Positions 46,731 through 56,733 of a stretch of DNA of 64,000 nucleotides are shown here, piece by piece. The position numbers were made by a program, and so were the translations under genes. Where the stretch lies: NCBI RefSeq assembly GCF_000826525.2, contig NZ_LN651331.1, positions 555,808 to 619,807 on the forward strand. Reading direction: 5' to 3'. The notes beneath the pieces were generated by a model, which worked only from the letters and a program-made list of their open reading frames with translations, was not told the DNA's origin and made no database searches. The stretch's first letter is position 1; every line of letters starts with the position of its first letter. Source of the stretch: Mobilicoccus massiliensis (GTDB lineage: Bacteria > Actinomycetota > Actinomycetes > Actinomycetales > Dermatophilaceae).

Positions 46731-49700
46731 ATGACCGTGATCGCCCGTCCCGCGCGCCGCGTGACGCCGGCCCCCACGCCGCGCCGGCGCACGCTCGACC
46801 GTCCGCCGACGCCACCGGACCCGAGCGCCGCAGGCGGCCTCGTCCAGGTCATCCTCCCCGCCCTCGGCGGCCTGGGAATGGTGCTGTTCATGATCGCGGG
46901 GGGCAACCCGCTCCTGCTCGTCGCCGGGCTCGTGATGCTGGTCGTCACGCTCGGGGGCGCGATCGGCATGGCGGTCTCGACACGGTTCGGCCCCCGCCGC
47001 CGGTTCGCGCTCGCACGCGAGCGGTATCTCGCGGAGCTGGACGAGGTCCGCGCGGAGCTGCGAACGGAGGCCGCCCGTCAGCGCCGTCACGACGACGACC
47101 TGCATCCCGACCCCGTTGCCCTCCTGGCACGGGTGCCGGCGGGGCGGGTCGGGGTGCGTTCGCGTCGCGACCCTCACGCGGCGATGGTGCGCATCGGTGT
47201 CGGCCCTGCCGCGCATCCCCTTCAGATCGCTCTGCCCGACGGCGATGCGGATCCCGTCACGTTCCGCGCGATGGCGGCACTCGCCCGCTCCGGCCGCGTG
47301 CTGGCCGGAGCTCCACTCGTGGTCGACCTCATGGCCGGGCCATACCTGCTCCTCGGCCGGCTCGACGACATCCGCCTGCTGGCCCGGGCGATTCTCCTCC
47401 AGAGCGCGGCTGCGCTGGGCCCCGAGCAGCTCACCCTGGCGATCGTCACGCCGGATCCACAGGCTTACGCCTGGGCACGCTGGCTGCCGCACCTGGCCAC
47501 CGCCGACGAAGGCGTGTGCATCGGGCCACTGCCGCCCGAGCCGTCCCGCATCCCGGAGACCGGCCCCGACGGGCGCCCCCTCCTGCACCGGATCGTCGTG
47601 GTCGAGCACCCCGAGACGGGTGATCTGCCGGCTCCGGCGCCCGGAGGTAGCAGCACCCAGGCGTCTCCGGGCACGTGCGTGCTGCATCTTGCCGCAGGCG
47701 ACGACATCGATCGGTTGCGGCAGCGCAGCGACCTTCCCGCCTCCGCGATCGAGATCGTCGTCGAGGCCGGCGCTCATCGCGTCCACGTCCTCGCCGATGG
47801 TGAGGTCCCCCGGTCGGGCGTGCCCGACCGCGTCGGTATGCCGTTCGCCGAGACTCTCGCGAGGGCGGTGGCGGCCGCGGCCGGGGCACGGCCGCCGCTG
47901 GAGGAGGCCGCGAGCGGTCCGCTACCACCAGCCCGCGTGCTCGGCGTCGACCGGCTGGAGGAGTTCGATCCGGGCGTCGCCTGGGCTCGCTCCTCGGCCG
48001 GTGAGCTGCTCACCGTGTGTATCGGACGAGATGAGACCGGCCGTGAGGTGCGGCTCGACCTCAAGGAGTCGGCCCGCGGAGGCTCGGGGCCGCACGGGGT
48101 CCTCGTCGGCGCGACCGGCTCCGGAAAGTCCGAGCTTCTCCGCAGCCTCGTGTTGGGCCTCGCCGCGACGCACCATCCCGACGACCTCGCGTTCGTCCTC
48201 GTCGACTACAAGGGCGGAGCGACGTTCTCGGGTCTCGAGCGCCTCCCCCACGTCGCGGGCGTCGTCACCAACCTCGGCGAGGATCTCGGCCTCGTCGACC
48301 GCATGCACGCCGCCCTGCTCGGCGAGATCCGGCGCCGCCAACAGGTGCTGCACGACGCGGGCCGACTCACCGACGTGTACGCGTACCGCGAGGAACGACG
48401 CACGTCCGCAGGGCCGGGCCGTCTCGCCCCGCTGCCGCACCTGCTCGTGGTCATCGACGAGTTCGCGGAGTTGCTCACCGCGATGCCCGAGGTCATCGAC
48501 CTGTTCACGACGATCGGTCGCATCGGACGATCGATCGGGGTACAGCAACTCCTCGCCTCCCAGCGCCTCGACGACGGGCGCCTCAGAGGGCTGGAGGCGT
48601 TCCTCTCCTACCGGATCGCGCTGCGCACCTTCACCGCTGAGGAGTCCCGGGCCGTCATCGGTTCGAGCCTTGCCGCCGAGCTGCCCTCGGTGCCCGGATC
48701 GGGGTATGTGCGCACGGATCGCACCGTCCGGTTCCGGGCGGCGTACGTCGCCGCGGCGGAGCCCGATGTGAGACGAGGCCGGCCGGCCGCGGAGGTGATC
48801 CGGTGGTTCGAGCGGCCCGGCAACTCGGGGCGATTCGGCCCCGACGGCACCGAGGAGCATCACGCGGATCGGGTCGAGGCGCCCCCGCCGCCGGCCCCCG
48901 CATCCGTCCTCGAGGTGGCCGTCGACCGCATGGAACACGCCGGCCCGCCGGCGCGTCGGGTGTGGTCCGACCCGCTGCCGGAACGCGTCGGGGTGGACGA
49001 CGTGTGGTCGCGCTTCGGCGAGCCGGAGCCCTACGTCGCCCGCATCGGCCTCGTCGACCTGCCCTCCGAGCAGACCGTGGCTCCCCTCGATCTCGACCTG
49101 CGCCGCGGTAGTTGCCATCTCGCGATTCTCGGAGGCCCCGACACGGGCCGGTCCACCTCGTTGCGCACGCTCGCCTACGCTCTGGCCCGCCGGCACACGC
49201 CGGACGAGGTCGTCGTGCACGGGATCGACCTCGACCGGCGATTCCCTGCGGTCTCTCGAGGCGCTGCCGCACGTCGGCTCGATCGCGGGGCGACGCGACG
49301 ACGAACTCGCGCACCGCACGGTGCGTGAGCTGGTCCGTGAGATCGACCGCCGATCGAGTGGGCGCCTGCCCGGTGCGCCGGAGCTCGTCCTCCTCCTCGA
49401 CGGCTACGCCACGCTCAAGGCCGACGACCGCCTCCACGACCAGATCCTCGCCATCGCCGCGCGAGGCGTCGACGCCGGTGTCCACCTCGTCCTCACCACC
49501 TCTCGCTGGCACGACCTGCGCCCCGCGCTGCAGACCGCGTTGCACGCCCGACTCGAGCTGCGCCTCGGCGACCCCATCGACTCGGTCGTCGACCGTCGCC
49601 TCGCGACCCACCTGCCTCCAGACACGCCCGGACGCGCGGTCGTCGGGACGGGGCGGCTCGCGCAGCTCGCCCGGCCGGGTGACGGCCTCGACGAACAGCA

Positions 49701-50586
49701 CGCGTACCGCGTGATCGCCGACCGCCACGGTCGGCGAGCTGCGCCGATTCCTCTGCTTCCCCGCGACCTGCGTCTCGACGCGCTGACCCGCGCGGTGGAG
49801 GCGTCGGCGAGTAGCCCGAAGACGGCGAGCGAGGCGATGCCCGAGGCGACGAGCGGGGAGATCCGCTGGTGGATCGGCCTCGACGAGGATCTCGTGCCCG
49901 TCGGCCTGGGCCCCGACGAACCCCACCTGCTCGTCATCGGTGATCGGCGTAGCGGACGTACCTCGCTGCTGCGTTCGCTGTTGCGGCAGCATCTCGCCCG
50001 GCCCGATGCCGTCGTGGCCCTCGTCGATCCCCGCCGCACTCTCATCGACGAGGTCCCGGCCGACCGGCTCGCCGCCTACGCCACGAACTCCTCCGACGCC
50101 CACGAGCTCGTGCTCTCTCTCGCGAGCGAGCTCGACGCGCGTTCCGATGCGGGGCGGAACCCGGGGCGATCTGGGGGGCCGATCACGGTGGCCGGCCCGT
50201 CGCCGCACGACCCGGCGCGTGTGGCGTCGTCGGTGCCCGGCGGCCCGCCTCCGGCCGACTCACACATCCTCCTCGTCGTCGACGACGCCGAACTCGTGAC
50301 TGCCGCGTTGTCGCCGTTCGCGCCGCTCGAACCGCACCTCGCACGCGCCGAGGAACTCGGGTTCTCCCTCGTCGTCGCCCGGCACAGCGGTGGAGCCGCG
50401 CGGGCGCTCTACGACCCCGTACTCGGGCGCATCAAGGAGCTCGGCTGCCCGGGGCTCCTCCTCTCCGGCGACCCCGACGAGGGTCCGCTGTGGCCTTCGG
50501 CGGCGCTGCGTCCTCTGCCACCCGGTCGTGCCGTCCTCGCCCGCCGCGGACGGTCGCCGGCCCTCGTCCAACTCGCCCGTCCCTGA
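46731..50586 (+). pseudogene. eccC: EccC-type FtsK/SpoIIIE ATPase of type VII secretion, frameshifted
   Basis: EccC is the motor that recognises and exports WXG100 proteins. The first open frame (46731-49328) has two membrane helices (~36-56 and ~60-82) and the first ATPase domain with Walker A GATGSGKSELL near residue 460 and Walker B LLVVIDEFAELL. It then enters the second domain (GGPDTGRSTS near 800) and loses the frame at ~49235: GACCTCGACCGGCGATTCC has one base too many. Dropping one C restores GDSLRSLEALPHVGSIAG and joins the second frame, which runs to the stop at 50584-50586 and supplies the rest of domain two and domain three (GDRRSGRTS). Corrected length is 1284 residues, normal for EccC. 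Sequencing error or genuine inactivation cannot be separated here. Confidence 0.85.
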
Positions 50587-51830
50587 TGCCGTCCACGCCG
50601 ACCCCGGAGACCCTCATGACCCTCTCGCCACCGATCGCGGCCCGCTCGAGTGGGCGCCACCGCGCCCCAGGAGAGCGACGGCGCCGCCCGCCGCACCGAC
50701 GTTGGGCGACGCTCATCGCCGCCGTCGTCATCGTCGCGATCGCTCTCGGGCTCGCGGTGTGGTCGTTCCTGCGCGACGAGGACCGCATGGACACCACGTC
50801 CACGCGCTATCCGGGCACCGCGCCCGCGGAGTGGGGGCCGCAGGCCTCCTGGTCCTCACCGCCGATCCATCCCGGCACGCGGCCGGTGCCCATCGGCACC
50901 GATCGGATCGCGATGCTCACCGCCGACCGGCAACTCGTGCTCGTCGAGGCCGCCGACGGGCGAGTGACGTGGCGGGCGCCGTTGCCGGAGGGCGACGTCC
51001 TGGCCCCGCCCACCGCGACCCGCATCGACGGCCGGCAGGTGATCGCTGCGCACGTCGGGTCACGCCTGCTCTGGTGGTCCCTGACCGACGGGAGCCGGGA
51101 GTCCGTCGAACTTCCCGCCGGTGCGGTGTTCTCGGCGCTCGGCGAGGTTCCGCTCGTCGCGCTCGGCCCCCAGCGTGTGCTTCCGGTCGCGTCGAAGCGG
51201 TCGACGCCGGTGACCGTCCCTGACGGAACCACCGCTCTCGCGGCACACGCCGACGGGCAGGTCACCCTGGCGGGTCCGAACGGGTGGCTGCACGTCGGTC
51301 CCGACGGATCGACGCGATCGAGCGGACCGTGGGAGAACCGCAGCCGCACGGCACCGACCGTCGTGGGTTACACCGGTGGGTTCATCCTCCTCGTCCGACC
51401 CGGTGACCCGGCGACCGTCGAGGTTCACGCCGATCGAACGACCGACGTCCGCTACGTCTTCTCGGCGCCGATCGTCCTCGCGACCGGTGGTCGCATCACC
51501 TGGAGCCCCTCCCCCTCGGGCACGTGGGGAATCCTCGGCCGAGCCCTCGTCGACCTGCGCGACGGCCGTGTGGAGGACCTCGGCGCGTGGAGCACCCGCA
51601 CCGTCACCGCCGACCGCGCGTACGGCCACATCGACGGGCAGACGGTCGTCGTGGGACCGGGGATCCCGCGCGGCGTCGTCGCCCCCGGCGAGGCCGTGCC
51701 CGCCGCGCTCACCGACGCGGGGGCACTCGTCCGCGGGCCGAGCACCGCTGCCACCGCAGACGCCGGAGCCGATCCGCGCCGGCCCGACGACGTCGTCTAC
51801 CTCCTCCCGGCTCGAAGGAGCGCCTCGTGA
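50586..51830 (+). CDS. Membrane-anchored beta-propeller-like protein of the ESX-like locus
   Basis: 414 residues. A basic N-terminus is followed by one membrane helix (~41-62, TLIAAVVIVAIALGLAVW). The extracytoplasmic part has repeating strand units of PQQ/beta-propeller type, for example LVLVEAADGRVTWRAPLP. The topology, one helix with a large outer domain, is like EccB, but no EccB sequence motif is seen. The start at 50586 overlaps the eccC stop (TGATG); an ATG at 50616 with GGAG six bases upstream is an alternative. The end overlaps the next start (GTGA). Role unknown; a component or partner of the secretion channel is inferred from context. Confidence 0.72.
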   Translation: MPSTPTPETLMTLSPPIAARSSGRHRAPGERRRRPPHRRWATLIAAVVIVAIALGLAVWSFLRDEDRMDTTSTRYPGTAPAEWGPQASWSSPPIHPGTRPVPIGTDRIAMLTADRQLVLVEAADGRVTWRAPLPEGDVLAPPTATRIDGRQVIAAHVGSRLLWWSLTDGSRESVELPAGAVFSALGEVPLVALGPQRVLPVASKRSTPVTVPDGTTALAAHADGQVTLAGPNGWLHVGPDGSTRSSGPWENRSRTAPTVVGYTGGFILLVRPGDPATVEVHADRTTDVRYVFSAPIVLATGGRITWSPSPSGTWGILGRALVDLRDGRVEDLGAWSTRTVTADRAYGHIDGQTVVVGPGIPRGVVAPGEAVPAALTDAGALVRGPSTAATADAGADPRRPDDVVYLLPARRSAS

Positions 51831-52194
51831 CCCTGCCACCTTTCCCTCCCCTCCCCGACGTTCCTCGCGGGAGGTCCCTCCGTCGTGCTCTCGACACCGT
51901 CGCCGCCCGGCGCACGAGCGTCACGGTGCGCACCCTGACCGCGGTGGTCTCCTGCGCCCTCGCGATCCCCTTCCTCGCGGGCGGAGCGGCCGAGGCGGAC
52001 GACACCGACGCGGCCACGACGCCGCAGGTGCAGGTCGTTCTGCCGGTCGTGGACGGAGGCATCACGGTCGTCGTCGCTCCCGGCGCCCCGACGACACCCG
52101 TCGCTCCGACGGCACTCCCCGGCCCGGTCCACTCGCCGACCCCACCCGGCGAACGCGCCGGGGACGCGCCCCCTCCCGCTTCGCCGGTGAGTCC

Positions 52195-52466
52195 CGCGAC
52201 GCCGGCCACAGGGGCGCAACCCCCGGCCGCGACGACGAGCCCACCCGACGCCCCCAGTTCTGCGTCGACCGAACCCGCCACCTCTGCCGGTCCCCCGCCG
52301 ACGACGGGTCCTACGCCGGCTCCGCCCGGGCGCGACGCCGGCCACAGGGGCGCAACCCCCGGCCGCGACGACGAGCCCACCCGACGCCCCCAGTTCTGCG
52401 TCGACCGAACCCGCCACCTCTGCCGGTCCCCCGCCGACGACGGGTCCTACGCCGGCTCCGGCCGGG
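52195..52466 (+). repeat. 136-bp tandem duplication, two copies
   Basis: Copy 1 at 52195-52330 and copy 2 at 52331-52466 differ at one base (C at 52325, G at 52461). Both begin CGCGACGCCGGCCACAGGGG. The duplication adds one base beyond a multiple of three and breaks the glycosidase frame. Confidence 0.95.
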
Positions 52467-53660
52467 CCGGATCCATGGCCCGCGTTGCCGAGCGCCCGCC
52501 CGACGTTCGTCTCACCCGCGCCGCGGCCGGCTCCGACATCGACTGAGCGGCCGCAGACGCCGGCCGGCGCGGCGTCACCTGCGGCCGGCGCGAACGGCTC
52601 GTTCCTGCTCGGGGTGTTCGCCCACTCGACCGACCGGGTCGAGCGGTTCCAGGAGAAAGTCGGGCGGCCGGTCGACGTCCTGGGCGTGTTCCCCGCCCGC
52701 GGCTCGTGGGAGTCGATCATGGACACCTGGTGGCTCGATCGGGCACCTGCGGGCTTCACGGGAATCCTCGACGTGGGCGTGCCGCTGTGGCAAGACGACG
52801 GCGATCTCGCCACCGCCGCACAGGGCGGGTACGACGCGAACTGGGAGCAGCTCGGCCGCACGATCCACGAGCGGTACCCCGGCTCCACGGTGCGCATCGG
52901 CTGGGAGTTCAACCTCGGCGGCTGGAACCATCACGCGACGGACGAGAACGTCGAGCAGTGGAAGCAGGCGTTTCGCAAGGCATCCGTCGCGCTCAAGCGC
53001 GGCGGGCCCAGCCTGCTCGTGACGTGGAACCCGAACAAGGGCCGTGGCGACTCCCTCGCCGACGCCGCCAAGGCGTGGCCCGGTGACGATGTCGTCGACA
53101 TCGTCGCGATCGACGCCTACGACTGGTGGCCCGCCTACAGCGACGCCACGTGGCCCGAACATCGCGACGGCGATCAGGGATGGAAGCAGTGGGTCGACTT
53201 CGCCCGCGCCCACGGCAAGAAGTTCGCCGTGCCCGAGTGGGGCGTCGCCCCGGGCAACGATCACGGCGGCGGAGACAACCCCTATTACATCGGCGCCGTC
53301 ATGGATTTCCTCGCCGCCGAACACGCCAAGGACGGCATCGTGCACTCTGCCGTGTACTTCGACGAACCCGCGGACTACATCCGCAACTCCATCGGCGACG
53401 GTCAGGTACCCCTCGCGGGTGAGGCTCTCGCCGCCCGCCTGGCCGGTCTCGAAGCGCGTCCCTCGGCGCCTCCGGCCACGAGTGACGAGCCGGCCCCCTC
53501 GACGCCGGCACCCGCCACGGCGACCACGCCTCGGCCCTCGGGCGCGCCCGACTCCCCGCCGAGCAGCGCGACCGAGCGGTCCGAGAGCGGCCGCGCCTCG
53601 GAGGACTCCTCGACGGGTGATGCACCGGGCGCGGCCGCCACGGCCGCGCCAGGGCACCCC

Positions 53661-53720
53661 GACCCGACCAGCCCTGACCCGACCAGCACTGACCCGACCA
53701 GCACTGATCCGACCAGCGGT
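53661..53720 (+). repeat. 15-bp coding repeat, four copies
   Basis: Units at 53661, 53676, 53691 and 53706 of the form GACCCGACCAGCACT encode DPTST-type repeats in the C-terminal linker of the GH26-like protein. The period is a multiple of three, so copy-number changes would keep the frame. Confidence 0.85.
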
Positions 53721-53836
53721 GACCTGTCCAGTACCCACCCGCCCCGACCGGAGGAGTCCCGACGAGAGACCGTGGATTCCGGTGGCGCGCCGGCCGCCCC
53801 GTGGATTCCGGCGGACGGCCACGGACCGGTTCCGCG

Positions 53837-55433
53837 ATGAGCACGACGCTCGCTCTGGCGTTGGCGTGGTCGCTCGGCGCGGCCAGGCCGGCCCCTGCGA
53901 GTCCGGCGGCCCCGGTCACCGGCCCGGAGGTCTGCGTCGCGGGCCAGTCCTGCGAGGAGCCGGACACCCGCGCGCCACACGACGTTCGTTCCGTGTCCGA
54001 ACCGGCGCCGGAATCGACGGGACGTGCGTCGGTGCAGGTCCTCGTGCCCGTGCGGCTCGATCGTCCGGTCTCGGTCAGCGTGTTACCCACGGAGCAAGGG
54101 GCGAGCCGTGAGCCGGGATCGCTGCCGCCCGCAGCCACTCGCGGCGGCACGAGCACGCCTTCGTCGACGGCGACCGCATCGGAGACGTCGCAGGACACGA
54201 CCCCGGCAGAGGGCCCGGTGGTGCCCTCGTCCACGTCCCCGAACCGACCACCGAATGCGACGGAACGGCCGTCGGCCCCGCCCGCACCGCGCGCGTCGAC
54301 ACGTCCTTCGCAGACCGAACGCGACGTCATCGAGTCACGTGGTGTCGCCTCGTCCTCCCCCACCGTCGCCTCTGAGACACGCACGCCCGAGGAGACCCGC
54401 CCGGCACCGACCTCCCCGACCGCCTCCCCCTCGCAGGAGACTCCGTCCGACCCCCGGTTCCCCGGCTCCTCAGTGGGCGTCCGACGACGTGCCGCGTCCG
54501 TCTCCCGAGGATCCCCGCGGCAGCGGCCCGTCTGCGGTCACTCCCACGTTGCCCGACTCCGAGATGACACGCTCCTCGACGCCGTCCGAGGCACCGGCAC
54601 CGCGCGAGGTCACCGGCCCTCGGGTCGATCGGCGCCCACCGCGCGACCCTCGCGGCGGTGAGCCGCGCCGGTTCCCCGGCCGCTCCCGCGTGAACATGCC
54701 TCAGTGGGCGTCGGGAGTGCAGGTCGCGGCGGCGGATCTGACGCAGCCCACGGGACCGCTCGTGCCACCCCGCGATGTCGTGGAGGTGCGCCTGCCCGGC
54801 CGCCGGTGGGACGAGCTCACCGCCGCCAACGGCGCGTTCGACCTCTTGCGGACCCGCGCCCCGCAGACGGTGTGGACACTGCCGCTCGCCGTTCAGCGCA
54901 CACCACTGGAGGAGATCGCGAGTGGCGCGCACGACGTCCGCTGGGCCGAACTGGGACGACTCGTCGCCCGTCCCGGCCGCACGACCGTCGTGCGCATCCT
55001 CGTGCCGGACAACGCGGATCCCCGACAAGCCGCAGCGGCATTCCGTCGTGCCTCGGCCGCAGTTCGACAGACGCCCGGGGTCGCCGTCGAGTGGTCACCT
55101 CCGAGCGGCGCCGACGCCACCCGTCTGACGGAACTCTGGCCCGGGGCCGGCGCGGTCGACATCGTCGGCGTCGAGCCCGCGGCCACCGGATCCTGGTCGG
55201 CGCAGGTCGCAACGGCCGGGGGTCTTGCCGACCGGGCGGAATGGGCTCGCAGGCATGGTGTGCGTCTGGCCCTGCACTGGAAACTCGACCGGGCGACCGA
55301 CCCCGTGCGGGTGCGTACGACTGCCGGCTGGTTGGACCTCGCCGCTCGCGACTCCCTGCTCGCCTACGACACCATCTCTCCCGAGGACGACACTCGTTCG
55401 GAGGCCCTGGCCGCCTACCGCGAACTCTGGTGA
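53837..55433 (+). pseudogene. Second secreted GH26-like protein, frameshifted and lacking catalytic glutamates
   Basis: The ATG at 53837 overlaps the stop of the preceding gene (ATGA). A signal peptide (LALALAWSLGAARPAPASPA) and a long Ser/Thr/Pro linker follow. The first frame ends at 54661 in unrelated arginine-rich sequence. The conserved C-terminal domain continues in another frame up to 55433, so one base must be skipped near 54467, between RFPG and PQWAS. Corrected length is 531 residues. The C-terminal domain aligns in layout with the GH26-like neighbour (VDIVGVEPAATGSW against VDIVAIDAYDWW), but the two catalytic glutamates are missing: TVVRILVPDN replaces TVRIGWEFN, and RLALHWKLD replaces KFAVPEWGV. 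It may be a glycan-binding or structural paralog. Confidence 0.72.
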
Positions 55434-55552
55434 ACCGAGGGGAGCTCGCGCGAGGCTCTCGAACCCGCACGTCCACCCGGGGGTAGGCCGGTTCGGGCAG
55501 TCCCCGAGACAAGGAATCGTCAAGAGCGCACGCAACCCGCCGACAGGAGGGC

Positions 55553-56476
55553 GTGAACATCACCCGGCACGAGATCCCCTACGGCAGCGGGAGTCTGACC
55601 GTGCGCGACTACGGCGGAGACGGCGCCTCCGTGCTCCTCGTCCACTCGCCGGGCTTCTGCGCGTTGTCGTGGGACCAGGTGGCGGAGTCCCTCGAGGGGC
55701 ACGTGCGCGCGCTGGCCATCGACCTGCCGGGCCATGGTGCCTCCACCGCAGCCATGCGCCGTCCCGAGGACGCCTGGCGCAGCGTCGTCGCCGTGAGCCG
55801 GGCGATGGAGCTCTCGTCTCCGCTGCTCGTCGGCCTGAGTCAGGGTGTCCACACCTGCCTGGCGGCCACCATCGAGGCCCGAGACACCTTCGCCGGGGTG
55901 GTCGCTCTGGGCGGCTCGTGCGTCCGGTCCCAGGACGGCGCCCTCGACGAGATCGCGTTCTACACCTCGCCGCAGTTCAAGGAGATGCTCCGCCACCGCT
56001 TCGCCTTCGGGTTCTCCGTCGAGACCGAGCGCGAGGCCGAGGACCTCATCGAGCACATGGCCGCGCGGCTCGCCACCGACTGGCGGGTCGTGGGGTTCAA
56101 GGGGCTCCGCGACGAGATGCGTTACTCGATCCGCCCCGATCCCATGGGGGGTGGCTGGGTCAACCTGCCCACACCCGAGACGATCCAGACGACGTTGGGG
56201 CTGGACCCCGAGAGCCGCTACTTTCCCTCCGAGGAGTTGTACCGGCACGTCGACGTTCCCGTGGTGATCGTGCAGTTGGCCGACGGGCTGGACCAGGAGC
56301 TCTCGCAGCGCGAACGCGACCTCGCGATCGCCAACGACCTGGTCAGCGTCCGTGGTCTCGACGCCGGCGAGTACCCCCACTACACCCGCCACCACGAGGT
56401 CGCGGCCATCATTCGCGAGACGTGCACCATGCTCGAGCACACCCCGCACTCCCCCACGGTCGCCGAGGCCGGATGA
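55553..56476 (+). CDS. Alpha/beta hydrolase
   Basis: 307 residues, GTG start with GGAGG upstream. The fold is clear from VLLVHSPGFCALSWDQVAES (oxyanion loop), LAIDLPGHGAST, and the nucleophile elbow LLVGLSQGVHTCL. A later DGLDQEL and HYTRHHEV supply likely acid and histidine residues. The lack of a signal peptide suggests a cytoplasmic enzyme such as an esterase or lactonase; the substrate is unknown. It lies just after the ESX-like locus but 120 bases apart and with its own ribosome site, so it need not be part of it. Confidence 0.85.
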   Translation: MNITRHEIPYGSGSLTVRDYGGDGASVLLVHSPGFCALSWDQVAESLEGHVRALAIDLPGHGASTAAMRRPEDAWRSVVAVSRAMELSSPLLVGLSQGVHTCLAATIEARDTFAGVVALGGSCVRSQDGALDEIAFYTSPQFKEMLRHRFAFGFSVETEREAEDLIEHMAARLATDWRVVGFKGLRDEMRYSIRPDPMGGGWVNLPTPETIQTTLGLDPESRYFPSEELYRHVDVPVVIVQLADGLDQELSQRERDLAIANDLVSVRGLDAGEYPHYTRHHEVAAIIRETCTMLEHTPHSPTVAEAG

Positions 56477-56536
56477 ACCGGTCGCGCGACATCGGCGGAT
56501 CACGCCGGGCATCGCGTCGGACCGCCCCGCCCCGAT

Positions 56537-56613
56537 TGGTGGGCCTGGTCGGGCTTGAACCGACGACCGACGGATTATGAGTCCGCTGCTCTGACCGACT
56601 GAGCTACAGGCCC
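56537..56613 (-). tRNA. tRNA with anticodon CAU, probably tRNA-Ile2 (lysidine type) rather than Met
   Basis: Minus strand. Acceptor GGGCCTG/CAGGCCC, D-arm TAGCTCAGTCGGTCAGAGC, anticodon stem GCGGA/TCCGT with loop CTCATAA (anticodon CAT), T-arm GTCGG-TTCAAGC-CCGAC. The discriminator A and the 3' CCA are encoded (ACCA at 56540-56537). The GGACTCATAATCC anticodon arm and GGGCC acceptor favour tRNA-Ile2, whose C34 TilS converts to lysidine; elongator Met cannot be excluded. Confidence 0.88.
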
Positions 56614-56624
56614 GGGAGACAGTG

Positions 56625-56653
56625 ACGGCCCCGACCGCAGTGGTCGGGGCCGT
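56625..56653. terminator. Hairpin between two tRNA genes
   Basis: ACGGCCCCGACC (56625-56636), loop GCAGT, GGTCGGGGCCGT (56642-56653), a perfect 12-bp stem. On the minus strand it follows tRNA-Asn and precedes the CAU tRNA, so it may end or separate the transcripts. Confidence 0.65.
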
Positions 56654-56660
56654 TGTCGTG

Positions 56661-56733
56661 CTCCCCCGGTTGGACTCGAACCAACAACCCTCCGGTTAAC
56701 AGCCGAATGCTCTGCCAGTTGAGCTACAGGGGA
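56661..56733 (-). tRNA. tRNA-Asn (anticodon GUU)
   Basis: 73 bases on the minus strand. Acceptor TCCCCTG/CGGGGGA, D-arm TAGCTCAACTGGCAGAGC, anticodon stem TTCGG/CCGGA with loop CTGTTAA (anticodon GTT), T-arm TTGG-TTCGAGT-CCAA. Discriminator G; CCA not encoded. A tRNA-Asn gene near dnaG is also known in mycobacteria. Confidence 0.95.

Larger units (their letters stand above)
51827..53840 (+). pseudogene. Secreted GH26-like glycoside hydrolase, frame broken by a 136-bp tandem duplication
   Basis: GTG at 51827 with AAGGAG upstream. The N-terminus has a signal segment (residues ~38-63, ending in AEA), then a Pro/Thr/Ala linker. The frame breaks in the linker because 136 bp are duplicated in tandem (52195-52330 and 52331-52466); 136 is not a multiple of three. 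The upstream frame stops at 52546. With one copy removed, the linker runs through PTPAPAGPDPWPALPSARP into the catalytic domain, giving 625 residues. The domain has both glutamates expected of a GH26 beta-mannanase-like fold: RIGWEFNLGGW (codon at 52905) and FAVPEWGV (codon at 53235). A Pro/Thr tail with four DPTS-type repeats follows. The downstream fragment alone could start only at a TTG. Confidence 0.82.

Noticed and set aside
49220..49245. Programmed ribosomal frameshifting in eccC
   Set aside because: No slippery heptamer, internal ribosome-like site or downstream pseudoknot was seen, and EccC is not known to use it.
49321..50586. An independent gene starting at 49321
   Set aside because: Its first residues continue the second EccC ATPase domain in mid-fold, it has no ribosome site, and the frame joins the upstream part after removing one base.
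52485..53840. An independent glycosidase gene starting at the TTG at 52485
   Set aside because: It would lack a signal peptide and a ribosome site; the 136-bp duplication explains the frame break of a longer gene starting at 51827.
53837..54661. The arginine-rich end of the first frame of the second GH26-like gene as real protein
   Set aside because: After residue ~210 the frame turns into out-of-frame reading of the linker, while the adjacent frame keeps conserved domain sequence to 55433.
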